From Enterobacteriaceae bacterium 4M9 (GTDB taxonomy: Bacteria; Pseudomonadota; Gammaproteobacteria; Enterobacterales; Enterobacteriaceae): a stretch of DNA of 64,000 nt. The notes under the pieces were generated by a model, which was not told the origin of the DNA, did no database searches, and saw nothing but the letters and a program-made list of their open reading frames with translations. Below are positions 44,656 to 53,897 of the stretch, piece by piece (position 1 is the stretch's first letter; each line of letters begins with the position of its first letter). A program made the translations under genes and the position numbers. The stretch spans positions 4,340,001 to 4,404,000 of the forward strand of contig JAADJJ010000001.1 in assembly GCA_010092695.1 (NCBI GenBank), written 5' to 3'.

Positions 44656-46167
44656 TCAGTTCACATCCGGGTTAACAAAAGCGTAAAGCTCGTTTACGAC
44701 ATCGCTTGCCAGCATGCCGCGGGTTCCCGCGCGCCGCGCCAGTCTGTCGGCAGCGGCACCGTGTACCACACAGCCTGCGCAGGCAGCATCATACATTTCA
44801 AGCCGTTGCGCCAGCAGGGCCGCGATGATACCGGAGAGCACGTCTCCCATGCCACCACTTGCCATGCCAGCATTGCCGACATCGGCAATGCCCATGCGCC
44901 CATCGTCGCAGGCAATCAGGCTGCCGGCGCCTTTGAGCACCACACAGCCACCGTAGCGTTTTACCAGACGCCCGGCGGCAGAAAAACGATCGTTTTCAAC
45001 GTCTGCGATGCTGCAATTGAGCAGTCGCGCAGCCTCGCCGGGATGCGGCGTAATGATTCGATTCTGACGTTTATCGGGGTTGATTGCCAGCAGGTTGAGC
45101 GCGTCGGCGTCCCACAGCATCGGTTTGCGGAAATTCTCGACCTTTTGCAGCGCCTTTTTGCCCCAGCTTTGCTGCCCAAGACCGGGGCCTATCGCCACCA
45201 CATCGGCCCATTCCAGGCTCTCGTCCAGCGCATCGGGCGTCAGTTCATGCACCATCAACTCCGGACGTGCCGTCAGCAGTGGCGCAATGTTTTCAGCACG
45301 CGTCAGCACGCGCACCAAGCCCGCACCCGCGCGCAACGCCGCCTCACCGGTCATGCGAATAGCGCCCGCAGTACCGCTGTCGCCGCCGATAATCACCAGC
45401 CGTCCGTGGTCGCCCTTATGGGCCGTCGGCCTGCGCGGCGCTAACCAGCCGCTCAACGACTGTGTATCAAACCTTGCTATTGGCGCACGCTGGGCCTGTA
45501 GCCACGGCTCAAGCCCCAGCGCATGATGATGCAGTTGCCCCACCACATCCCGCGCTTTGCCGGTAAGCAAACCGGGTTTTAGCGCAATAAACGTCACAGT
45601 ATGACGGGCATGTATCACCGCTCCCGGCGTTGCTCCCGTTTGTGCCAGCAGGCCCGACGGCACATCGAGTGCGATAACCGGCGCGGGATGAGCATTGGCA
45701 TGTTCAATAAGCTGCGCCACGGCGTCGCGCGGTGCGCTCTTAAGGCCAGTGCCAAGTAGCCCGTCAACAATCAAGTCAATGCCTTGCGGCCAGGGAATAG
45801 AGGGAGAATGGATAGTGCCGCTGGCCTCAAGCCATGCCGTGCGTGCAGCGTCGGCCTCCGGCGGCAGCGGTTTATCACTTTCCTGCGCCAGCAGCGTCAC
45901 CTGAATGCCTTCTGCCAGCGCCCGGCGCGCCACCACGTAGCCATCGCCACCGTTATTGCCGTGGCCGCACAAAATGAGCCAGTGACGACTTGCCGGAAAG
46001 GCATATCGCGCAACCTGAAAGGCAGCCTCGCCCGCACGCTGCATCAGTTCATATAACGTCAGGCCCAGCGCATCGGCAGCTTCTTTTTCTGCCTCGCGCA
46101 GCCAGTCCGCAGGCCAGACCTGATGTGGTATACTTGCGGCGTTCTTTTCCAGGTTATGGTCCGTCAT
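44656..46167 (-). CDS. nnr: bifunctional NAD(P)H-hydrate epimerase / ADP-dependent dehydratase
   Basis: A 503-residue repair enzyme (E. coli 515). The N-terminal YjeF epimerase domain (about 20-225, with CGHGNNGGDGYVVAR) interconverts NAD(P)H-hydrate epimers. The C-terminal ribokinase-like domain (about 230-495, with HKGDHGRLVIIGG and NAGMASGGMGDVLSG) dehydrates them using ADP. I chose MTDH as the start to match E. coli. This ATG shares the four bases CATG with the divergent queG start. Nothing is left of the short E. coli tail. Confidence 0.95.
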   Translation of the reverse strand: MTDHNLEKNAASIPHQVWPADWLREAEKEAADALGLTLYELMQRAGEAAFQVARYAFPASRHWLILCGHGNNGGDGYVVARRALAEGIQVTLLAQESDKPLPPEADAARTAWLEASGTIHSPSIPWPQGIDLIVDGLLGTGLKSAPRDAVAQLIEHANAHPAPVIALDVPSGLLAQTGATPGAVIHARHTVTFIALKPGLLTGKARDVVGQLHHHALGLEPWLQAQRAPIARFDTQSLSGWLAPRRPTAHKGDHGRLVIIGGDSGTAGAIRMTGEAALRAGAGLVRVLTRAENIAPLLTARPELMVHELTPDALDESLEWADVVAIGPGLGQQSWGKKALQKVENFRKPMLWDADALNLLAINPDKRQNRIITPHPGEAARLLNCSIADVENDRFSAAGRLVKRYGGCVVLKGAGSLIACDDGRMGIADVGNAGMASGGMGDVLSGIIAALLAQRLEMYDAACAGCVVHGAAADRLARRAGTRGMLASDVVNELYAFVNPDVN

Positions 46168-47305
46168 GTCACAGCCCCTCGATCTCAAGCAGTTAGCGCA
46201 AAATATTAAGCAATGGGGCAAGGAGCTCGGCTTTCAGCAGGTCGGTATTACGGATACCGATCTACGTCTCAGCGAGCCCATGCTCCAGGCGTGGCTGGAC
46301 AAACAATACCACGGCGAGATGGAATGGATGGCGCGCCACGGTATGATGCGCGCCAGACCTCACGAGCTACAGCCCGGCACGCTGCGCGTCATCAGCGTTC
46401 GTATGAATTACCTGCCTGCCAACGCCGCCTTTGCCAGCACGCTAAAAAACCCGCATCTGGGCTACGTCAGCCGCTACGCGCTGGGGCGCGATTATCATAA
46501 ATTATTGCGAAACAGGCTCAAGAAGCTGGGTGACGCTATCCAGCAGCACTGTGCTTCGTTGAATTTTAGACCTTTTGTCGATTCTGCGCCCCTTCTTGAG
46601 CGCCCATTAGCCGAAAAGGCCGGTCTGGGCTGGACAGGTAAACACTCACTCATCCTCAGCCGTGACGCCGGTTCGTTCTTTTTTCTCGGTGAACTGTTGA
46701 TTGATTTGCCGCTACCGGTTGATGGTCCGGTGGAAGAAAATTGTGGCCGCTGCGTGGCCTGCATGACCACCTGCCCGACGGGGGCCATTGTCGAGCCTTA
46801 CGTGGTGGATGCCCGTCGTTGCATCTCCTATCTGACCATTGAGCTTGAGGGCGCCATTCCCGAAGCGTTTCGCCCGCTGATGGGCAACCGTATTTACGGC
46901 TGTGACGACTGCCAGCTTATCTGCCCCTGGAACCGTTTCTCGCAGCTGACCGACGAAGGCGATTTCAGCCCGCGCCAGGCGCTGCACGCACCGCAACTCA
47001 TTGAGCTATTCAGCTGGAGTGAAGAAAAATTCCTGAAAGTGACAGAAGGCTCACCGATTCGTCGCATCGGGCATCTGCGCTGGCTGCGTAACATTGCTGT
47101 CGCACTGGGTAACGCGCCCTGGGACGAAGCCAATCTGGTAGCACTTGAGAGTAGAAAAAGTGAGCACCCGCTTCTGGACGAACACATTGACTGGGCGATT
47201 GCGCAACAGATCGAACGCCGGAATGCGCAAGGGATCGCGGTTCAGCCGCCAAAACAATTACGTCTGGTCAGGGCAATTGAGAAAGGGTTACCGCGCGATG
47301 CCTGA
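46166..47305 (+). CDS. queG: epoxyqueuosine reductase QueG
   Basis: A 379-residue cobalamin and [4Fe-4S] enzyme, the same length as in E. coli, that catalyses the last step of queuosine formation on tRNA. Two ferredoxin-like cysteine sets are visible: CGRCVACMTTCP and CDDCQLICPW. A HEAT-like domain closes the protein. Its start codon is interlocked with the divergent nnr start, so its promoter must lie inside nnr. Confidence 0.96.
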   Translation: MSQPLDLKQLAQNIKQWGKELGFQQVGITDTDLRLSEPMLQAWLDKQYHGEMEWMARHGMMRARPHELQPGTLRVISVRMNYLPANAAFASTLKNPHLGYVSRYALGRDYHKLLRNRLKKLGDAIQQHCASLNFRPFVDSAPLLERPLAEKAGLGWTGKHSLILSRDAGSFFFLGELLIDLPLPVDGPVEENCGRCVACMTTCPTGAIVEPYVVDARRCISYLTIELEGAIPEAFRPLMGNRIYGCDDCQLICPWNRFSQLTDEGDFSPRQALHAPQLIELFSWSEEKFLKVTEGSPIRRIGHLRWLRNIAVALGNAPWDEANLVALESRKSEHPLLDEHIDWAIAQQIERRNAQGIAVQPPKQLRLVRAIEKGLPRDA

Positions 47306-47828
47306 TATATCCACAACGTGTGTATAAAAATAAAAAACCGTTGTCATTCAACACGCAAAAATTCGTCAAGCGATCGCCATAGCATTTTGAAACGATATCT
47401 TTTCTATATAAAACATAAGGATAGAAAAATAGCGTAAAAAGACCCGCTAAAAAAATGCGTGTCACAAAAAAATCCAGCCTGTGGATAACTCTGTTTACAA
47501 CGATGCGCATCGCGCTGAAATACAGGACGTGCGATGTGAATAACGATAAGAATTAACGTGTCAGTGAGATGAGGTACGCCGCCCAGCCAACAGGGCTTTT
47601 CCTGACCCGGGAACGTACACAGGCCGCGGATTCTATACGATCGATCCCACCCTGACAACACTTGATCGCAGAAAACGCCGCACCTGCTGCGCAAACGTCC
47701 ACGATCGCGGTTCACTGCCTTTTTCCATCCGGATCCTCATCCATACATGAAGGTAAACCAGGCGGCGAGCTAAAAGAGAATAGCGCAATTTTAAAAATAC
47801 GCATGCTGTTCACCCGCAGGCCCGTACG
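47306..47828. other. gene-free stretch between queG and the LysR gene
   Basis: About 520 bases. The first 170 are AT-rich, with poly-A runs. I see no believable reading frame, tRNA fragment or insertion-sequence end. It forms the left edge of the accessory island. Confidence 0.45.
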
Positions 47829-48749
47829 TTACTCCTGATCCAACGCGATTGCTGCGTGGATGTCTGTACCATCGGCCTGCTCAAGCGCGTGGTAATAACG
47901 ATACGTGTGCGCTTTGAAAGCCATAACAATATCGCGCTTTGCCCGTCCCGGCTGCCAGGACATATTGTACTGCCGGCGACAGACCGGGAAATCTATCGTC
48001 AGCAGAGCGATATCTGACGAAAACTCGCCCCAGCTTTTTTGTGGCAAAAAACCAATCCCCTCTCCTGCACCTATCAGCTTCGCCACCATGTCGCTGCCGT
48101 CGCACAAATAGCGATAGCTGGGCGTAAACCCCGCCTGCGCGCACAAGGCTTCTGTCTCTTCAATCCAGCTTGAGGTTTTATCAAGAGAAATAAAGGGCTC
48201 TGCGGCCACCTGCGCCAGGTGAATATGTTGTTGTACCGCCAGCGGATGATCAGCCGGGACGCCCAACAGGATATTCTCTGAGAATAACGGCAGTGACTCG
48301 CACTTATTGAGCGTGATGCTATCGGCGTGAATATAGAGATCGCAGTCATAAAGAAACTTCGACCTGACATAGTTTTTAATTATCTCGAAGCTGACCTCAG
48401 GGTGTTCCTGCCTGAAGCTTTTCATTAGCCCGATAAGATAGTTGTCGTGTGTGATATTGGTTTGCAGTCTGATGCAGGAAGGCGTTACCTGATTCAGGCG
48501 CTGTAACCGTCGGCTGCCGTCATCAATGGCACTAATGGCGGTTTGTGCATATTTCAGGAATTCCCGGCCATTATCATTAAGGCGGATTTGCCGACCGAGT
48601 CGCTGAAATAATGCTACGCCAAGCTCCTCTTCGAGCAGCGAAATGGCTTTGCTCAACGCGGGCTGGGCAATATGCAGCTTCTCTGCCGCTCTGGAAATGT
48701 GCTCAGTCTGCGCAACCGCGCAAAAATATTTTAGTCTCTGGATATTCAC
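47829..48749 (-). CDS. LysR-family transcriptional regulator
   Basis: A 306-residue regulator with an N-terminal winged HTH (MNIQRLKYFCAVAQ, then AAEKLHIAQPALSKAISLLE) and a C-terminal periplasmic-binding-like effector domain (about 90-295). It is divergent from the M42 peptidase gene, with 221 bases between them. It probably controls the peptidase and its own gene; the effector is unknown. Neither gene is at this locus in E. coli K-12. Confidence 0.9.
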   Translation of the reverse strand: MNIQRLKYFCAVAQTEHISRAAEKLHIAQPALSKAISLLEEELGVALFQRLGRQIRLNDNGREFLKYAQTAISAIDDGSRRLQRLNQVTPSCIRLQTNITHDNYLIGLMKSFRQEHPEVSFEIIKNYVRSKFLYDCDLYIHADSITLNKCESLPLFSENILLGVPADHPLAVQQHIHLAQVAAEPFISLDKTSSWIEETEALCAQAGFTPSYRYLCDGSDMVAKLIGAGEGIGFLPQKSWGEFSSDIALLTIDFPVCRRQYNMSWQPGRAKRDIVMAFKAHTYRYYHALEQADGTDIHAAIALDQE

Positions 48750-48970
48750 ACATGGCTCCGGCTATCGCTCGACATCACAAGAGAATGGGCCGCGGGCGAA
48801 TAATTATCCATCTGAAAATAAGACGGTAATATCTCCTTCACAGCGACCTGGCCGCTAGCCATTCATAACGTTTCAGGCATAAGACTCATGAAAAAGCGGT
48901 ATTTTTAATCAACCTGCGCCCAGACATACACTCCTTTCAAATACCGTTGTTGAAAACCAAGGAATGAAAT

Positions 48971-50095
48971 ATGGACCGCAGTACCCTGAAACAATCGTTA
49001 AAAAACACGCTAAAAGAACTGACCTCGTATATTGGCGTCAGCGGCGCGGAGCAGGATGTGATACGCGCACTGGTAGAAAAGCTCACGCCCTATGCCGACA
49101 CGGTTAATGTCACCACCCAGGGCAACCTTACTGCTGTGAAAAAAGGCAACCGCCCGGGCCCCACGGTGTTGATTGCCGCCCATGCCGATGAAATTGGCTT
49201 TGCCATTAAGCATATTTCCGACAGCGGTTTTCTCACTTTCGATAAAATTGGCGGCGTGCCGGATAACCTGCTGGTTGGGCGCAAGGTCTGGATTTCATCA
49301 CGCAAAATTCCCGGCGTAATTGGCACCAAACCCGGCCACCTGCAAACGGCTGAAGAAGCGCGTCTGGTGCGCCCTGCTCGCGAGTTATATATCGATGTGG
49401 CCTGTGAATCGGCTGAGGAGGTTAAGGCGCTGGGTATTCGCGTTGGCGACCGGGCCGTCTTTGCCGATACGCTAACGGAAATGGGCAACGGGGACTACCT
49501 CGCAGGCCGCGCCATGGACAACCGCGCAGGCTGCGCCGTTATTTGTGAACTGCTCAGGCAGTGTGCAGCCGGTGATTTTGCCGGTACGCTGGTGGTGGGG
49601 GCCACCTGTCGCGAAGAGGTGGGTATGGTTGGCGCCGGGCCAATGGGGCATCACGTGAAGCCTGATTACGTTATCGCCGTTGATACCGCCCCTTCTGGCG
49701 ACACTCCGGATCAGCCCGACAAATCGTTACTGCCCATTGCGCTGGGTAAAGGCCCGGCGGTGTTGCTGGCAGACGGCTGTGACAGTGCCCATCAGTACGG
49801 TATTTTCAGTAGCGTGCACCCGGCTATTCGCAAAGCCATCGAAAACCAGTCCAATGCTCTACAACTGCCGGTGCAGTGGCTGACGCTGGTGGGCTTTCTC
49901 TCCACTACCGATGCCTCTGTTTATGCTTACGCAGGCAACGGCATTCCTGAGGCGTCCTTCACCATTCCGCGGCGCTACTCGCACTCGCCCGTCGAGCTTT
50001 TAAATATCAACGACATGGTGAGCATGGTGGCCATTTTGAAAGGCATTGTTGAAACGGAAAACGACACTATCGACCTGAATTTTCTGGCGCACTAG
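48971..50095 (+). CDS. M42-family metallopeptidase (FrvX/YpdE/SgcX-like aminopeptidase)
   Basis: A 374-residue cytoplasmic di-metal aminopeptidase. The M42 ligand pattern is complete: H71 (AAHADEIG), D183 (AMDNRAG), the catalytic E215 and the ligand E216 (CREEVG), D238 (AVDTAP) and H338 (RYSHSPVE). A PDZ-like or tetrahedral-assembly insert (about 75-170) is present as in the family. It removes N-terminal residues from peptides; the specificity cannot be read from the sequence. AAGGAA precedes the ATG. It is paired with a divergent LysR gene beside the tRNA-Gly cluster. Confidence 0.88.
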   Translation: MDRSTLKQSLKNTLKELTSYIGVSGAEQDVIRALVEKLTPYADTVNVTTQGNLTAVKKGNRPGPTVLIAAHADEIGFAIKHISDSGFLTFDKIGGVPDNLLVGRKVWISSRKIPGVIGTKPGHLQTAEEARLVRPARELYIDVACESAEEVKALGIRVGDRAVFADTLTEMGNGDYLAGRAMDNRAGCAVICELLRQCAAGDFAGTLVVGATCREEVGMVGAGPMGHHVKPDYVIAVDTAPSGDTPDQPDKSLLPIALGKGPAVLLADGCDSAHQYGIFSSVHPAIRKAIENQSNALQLPVQWLTLVGFLSTTDASVYAYAGNGIPEASFTIPRRYSHSPVELLNINDMVSMVAILKGIVETENDTIDLNFLAH

Positions 50096-50168
50096 CCGGG
50101 AAAATACACAGTAGAGATACAGGTTATGAATGGCTGAGCGCTATCTGGAAGAAAACGAAGAGGAGATT

Positions 50169-50244
<76 letters not shown>

Positions 50245-50305
50245 ATATTTTGGCTTCTGTCTGCTGATGCAGGTCAGAAAACGACAGGCTGCGACGCGTA
50301 AAAAT

Positions 50306-50381
<76 letters not shown>

Positions 50382-50442
50382 ATATTTTGTTTCTGCCTGC
50401 CGGAGCAGTTCAGAAGCGTCACGCTGAAACGTTTTGAAAATC

Positions 50443-50518
<76 letters not shown>

Positions 50519-50559
50519 TCTGCATAGCGTTGCAATTTCTGCACCGGTACGGGAGGCGC

Positions 50560-50587
50560 ATTATACGAGAATTCATTCGTGCCGCAA
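50560..50587 (-). promoter_or_regulatory. promoter of the tRNA-Gly cluster
   Basis: Minus-strand -35 TTGCGG (50582-50587), 16-base spacer, -10 TATAAT (50560-50565). A GC-rich discriminator (GCGCCTCCCG) follows, typical of stable-RNA promoters under ppGpp control. Confidence 0.75.
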
Positions 50588-50690
50588 GGCATTTAGACAC
50601 AATTTTTTGTGCTTCTTGCGCGACTGCTGATTTCTTCGACAGAATGTTGAATTTAGCAGCAGCCCGCGAACACGCGGGCTGCATCGTACT

Positions 50691-51236
50691 TTACAGCGCA
50701 ATAAAGTGCTCGCGGTAGTAGGCAAGCTCGGCCACGGATTCACGAATATCATCCATTGCCTGGTGGGTGTTCTGCTTCTTAAAGCCCGGCAGAATTTCCG
50801 GTTTCCAGCGGCGCGCCAGCTCTTTAAGCGTGCTGACATCCAGATAGCGGTAATGGAAGTACGCTTCCAGTTCCGGCATGTACTTAAACAGGAAGCGGCG
50901 GTCCTGGCCTATGCTATTGCCACAGATAGGTGATTTACCCTGCGGCACCCACTTTTGCAGGAACGCAATGGTCGCAAGCTCCGCCGCGCGGTCGTCAAAA
51001 GGACTGGCCTTAACGCGCTCCACCAGCCCACTGCCGGTATGGGTGCGTACATTCCACTCGTCCATCAGCGCCAGTTGTTCAGCGGACTGATGTACTGCCA
51101 TTACCGGCCCTTCTGCGAGAATATTCAGATTCTCATCGGTGACCAGTGTGGCAATCTCGATAATCTTATCGCGTTCGGGATCCAGCCCGGTCATTTCCAG
51201 ATCGATCCAGATCAGGTTGTTTTCATTTCCACTCAT
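50691..51236 (-). CDS. orn: oligoribonuclease
   Basis: A 181-residue DEDDh exonuclease, identical in length to E. coli Orn, which degrades 2-5 base RNA fragments, pGpG included, to nucleotides. The motifs WIDLEMTGLD, CGNSIGQDRRF and HQAMDDIRES carry the catalytic acids and His. The ATG at 51236 follows GGTGGAA; an ATG 21 bases upstream adds an unlikely leader. It is divergent from rsgA. Confidence 0.96.
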   Translation of the reverse strand: MSGNENNLIWIDLEMTGLDPERDKIIEIATLVTDENLNILAEGPVMAVHQSAEQLALMDEWNVRTHTGSGLVERVKASPFDDRAAELATIAFLQKWVPQGKSPICGNSIGQDRRFLFKYMPELEAYFHYRYLDVSTLKELARRWKPEILPGFKKQNTHQAMDDIRESVAELAYYREHFIAL

Positions 51237-51349
51237 GCGAATTTCCACCCATTTCACAACGGCCCCATCGTTGCTGATGGGTTATTTCATATAAAATAGC
51301 GTGTATCATAGAGGTTTTGTCTGTCCGGAGCGACCAGGAGCCAAAGCGA

Positions 51350-52402
51350 TTGAGCAAAAACAGACTTTCGAAAGGCCAACAGCGGCGCGTAAACGCCAAT
51401 CACGCGCGCAGGCTTAAACAGCCTGAAAAAGCCGATGTCGATGACAGCCTGTTCGGCGAACCGCAGGAAGGCACGGTAATTAGCCGCTTTGGCATGCACG
51501 CCGACGTGGAATCTGCCGACAGCGTGGTGCACCGCTGCAACATTCGGCGCACCATTCGTTCGCTGGTGACGGGCGACAGGGTGGTATGGCGTCCAGGCAA
51601 GCAGGCCGCAGAAGGCACGCTGGTTAAAGGCATTGTTGAAGCCGTTCATGAACGCCGTTCGGTGCTGACTCGCCCGGATTACTACGACGGCGTGAAGCCC
51701 ATTGCCGCCAATATTGACCAGATTATTATCGTCTCGGCCATTTTGCCTGAGCTGTCGCTTAACATTATTGACCGCTATCTGGTCGCCTGCGAAACGCTGG
51801 GCGTTGAGCCGCTGATTGTGCTTAATAAAATTGATTTGCTGGATGACGACAGCCTGGCGTTCGTTGAACAGCAGATGGATATCTACCGCCGCATTGGCTA
51901 CCGGGTGCTGATGGTCTCAAGCCACCGTCACGAAGGGCTTAAGCCGCTTGAAGAGGCGCTCACCGGGCGCATCAGTATTTTTGCCGGCCAGTCGGGGGTG
52001 GGTAAATCCAGCCTGCTGAACGCGCTGTTGGGTCTGGAAGAGGCGCAAATTGTGACAAACACAGTCTCAGATGCCTCGGGTCTTGGCCAGCACACGACTA
52101 CGGCTGCACGCCTTTACCATTTCCCCGCTGGCGGCGATGTTATCGACTCACCAGGGGTGCGTGAGTTTGGGCTGTGGCACCTTGAGCCGGAACAAATCAC
52201 CCACGGCTTTGTCGAATTTCATGACTATTTAGGCCATTGCAAATACCGCGACTGCCGCCACGATACCGACCCGGGCTGCGCCATTCGTGAGGCCGTTGAG
52301 CGTGGCGATATCGCACCCACGCGATTTGAAAATTATCATCGCATTCTGGAAAGCATGGCACAGGTTAAAGTGCGCAAAAATTTCTCTGAAACCGGCGACT
52401 GA
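51350..52402 (+). CDS. rsgA: ribosome small-subunit-dependent GTPase RsgA
   Basis: A 350-residue circularly permuted GTPase (G4 NKID before G1 GQSGVGKSS and G3 DSPG), equal in length to E. coli RsgA. An OB fold occupies about residues 35-110. A zinc-binding C-terminus shows CKYRDCRHDTDPGC. It matures 30S subunits. The start is TTG, 9 bases after AGGAG, giving the E. coli N-terminus (SKN). It precedes psd and mscM. Confidence 0.95.
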   Translation: MSKNRLSKGQQRRVNANHARRLKQPEKADVDDSLFGEPQEGTVISRFGMHADVESADSVVHRCNIRRTIRSLVTGDRVVWRPGKQAAEGTLVKGIVEAVHERRSVLTRPDYYDGVKPIAANIDQIIIVSAILPELSLNIIDRYLVACETLGVEPLIVLNKIDLLDDDSLAFVEQQMDIYRRIGYRVLMVSSHRHEGLKPLEEALTGRISIFAGQSGVGKSSLLNALLGLEEAQIVTNTVSDASGLGQHTTTAARLYHFPAGGDVIDSPGVREFGLWHLEPEQITHGFVEFHDYLGHCKYRDCRHDTDPGCAIREAVERGDIAPTRFENYHRILESMAQVKVRKNFSETGD

Positions 52403-52497
52403 CGTATATTTTCACCTATACGCGCGCCTGATTTATCAACGCCCGGCGGCTGTGCTGTCGGGCCAGGACTGGCAACAATACTGGCCTGGAGGCTACC

Positions 52498-53871
52498 TTG
52501 TTAAATAATATCAAGCTTTCGCTTCAATACATTCTGCCCAAGCTGTGGCTCACTCGCCTGGCGGGCTGGGGTGCAAGTAAACGCGCCGGATGGCTGACGA
52601 AACTGGTTATCGACTTGTTTGTGAAAGTCTACAACGTCGATATGAAAGAGGCACAAAAGCCGGATACTGCCAGCTATCGCACCTTTAACGATTTCTTCGT
52701 GCGCCCACTGCGCGAAGACGTGCGCCCGGTGGATACTGACCCGTCCATTCTGGTGATGCCCGCAGACGGCGTTATCAGCCAGCTTGGCGCTATCGAGCAG
52801 GACAAAATCTTGCAGGCCAAAGGCCACAATTACACGCTGGAAGCACTGCTGGCCGGTAACTACCAGATGGCAGAAATGTTCCGCGACGGCTATTTCGCCA
52901 CCACCTATCTCTCTCCGCGCGACTATCACCGCGTGCACATGCCGTGCAACGGTATCCTGCGTGAAATGATTTACGTGCCGGGGGATCTGTTCTCCGTGAA
53001 CCATTTAACGGCGCAGAACGTACCAAACCTGTTTGCACGCAACGAACGCGTTATTTGCCTGTTCGACACTGAGTTTGGCCCGATGGCGCAAATTCTGGTG
53101 GGCGCGACCATTGTTGGCAGCATTGAAACCGTGTGGGCAGGAACCGTCACACCACCGCGTGAAGGCATTATCAAACGCTGGACCTGGCCTGCTGGCGAAA
53201 GCGAAGGCAGCGTTGCGCTGCTTAAAGGCCAGGAAATGGGCCGCTTCAAACTGGGTTCTACCGTTATCAACCTGTTTGCCCCTGGCAGCGTGAAACTGGT
53301 TGAGCACCTGCAAAGCCTTTCTGTCACCAAACTGGGTCAGCCGCTGGCGATGTCTGCCGAAGCGGCAAAGATTGCTGAAGCCACAAAGGCCGCTGAAGAC
53401 GCTAAAGCTGCCGAAGCCGCAAAGGCCGCTGAAGACGCCAAAGCTGTCGCAGCCGCAAAGGCCGCTGAAGACGCCAAAGCTGCCGCAGCCGCAAAAGCCG
53501 CTGAAGACGCCAAAGCTGCCGAAGCCGCAAAAGCTGCTGAAGAGGCCAAAGCTGCCGCAGCCGCAAAAGCTGCTGAAGAGGCCAAAGCTGCCGAAGCCGC
53601 AAAGGCCGCTGAAGACGCTAAAGCTGTCGCAGCCGCAAAGGCCGCTGAAGACGCTAAAGCTGCCGAAGCCGCAAAGGCCGCTGAAGAGGCTAAAGCTTCC
53701 GAAGCCGCAAAGGCCGCTGAAGACGCCAAGGCTGTCGAAGCCGCAAAGGCCGCGCCAAAAGCAAAACCGGCTGGCGCTAAAGGCAGCGCCTCTGCACCTG
53801 CACAGGCTCCGGCGTCAGAGCAAGACAGCACAGGCAATGCTGCGCCAAAGAACAGCCAAACGGACAGTTAA
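52498..53871 (+). CDS. psd: phosphatidylserine decarboxylase with a long repeat tail
   Basis: A 457-residue proenzyme, whereas E. coli Psd has 322. Residues 1-290 follow E. coli closely, including the LGST self-cleavage site (G253-S254), where S254 becomes the pyruvoyl group of the alpha chain. The enzyme makes phosphatidylethanolamine at the inner membrane. After about residue 295 the alpha chain carries ten 12-residue repeats rich in Ala, Lys and Glu, then a Pro/Ala/Ser tail. The start is TTG with TGGAGG upstream. The DNA is an in-frame 36-bp tandem repeat. mscM follows by 26 bases. Confidence 0.95.
   Translation: MLNNIKLSLQYILPKLWLTRLAGWGASKRAGWLTKLVIDLFVKVYNVDMKEAQKPDTASYRTFNDFFVRPLREDVRPVDTDPSILVMPADGVISQLGAIEQDKILQAKGHNYTLEALLAGNYQMAEMFRDGYFATTYLSPRDYHRVHMPCNGILREMIYVPGDLFSVNHLTAQNVPNLFARNERVICLFDTEFGPMAQILVGATIVGSIETVWAGTVTPPREGIIKRWTWPAGESEGSVALLKGQEMGRFKLGSTVINLFAPGSVKLVEHLQSLSVTKLGQPLAMSAEAAKIAEATKAAEDAKAAEAAKAAEDAKAVAAAKAAEDAKAAAAAKAAEDAKAAEAAKAAEEAKAAAAAKAAEEAKAAEAAKAAEDAKAVAAAKAAEDAKAAEAAKAAEEAKASEAAKAAEDAKAVEAAKAAPKAKPAGAKGSASAPAQAPASEQDSTGNAAPKNSQTDS
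53383..53742 (+). repeat. 36-bp tandem repeat inside psd, ten copies
   Basis: Ten in-frame copies of a 36-bp unit encoding AKAAEDAKAAEA-type dodecamers (first copy T in place of A). Variation is at unit positions 6 and 10-11 (D/E, A/V/S, A/E). Codon choice is nearly constant (GCTGAAGA, AAAGCTG), indicating recent slippage or unequal exchange. Confidence 0.9.
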
Positions 53872-53897
53872 GTAAGAACGACCAAAGGTAACGCGAC

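Noticed and set aside
47404..47715. 103-codon minus-strand ORF between queG and the LysR gene
   Set aside because: It has no ribosome site, an unnatural composition rich in Cys, Arg and Phe, and no recognisable domain.
53337..53837. Long minus-strand ORF rich in Ala and Ser, and a plus-strand ORF (53300-53875) rich in Lys, Pro and Leu
   Set aside because: Both are other-frame readings of the psd 36-bp repeat. Their periodic sequence follows from the repeat, and neither has a ribosome site.
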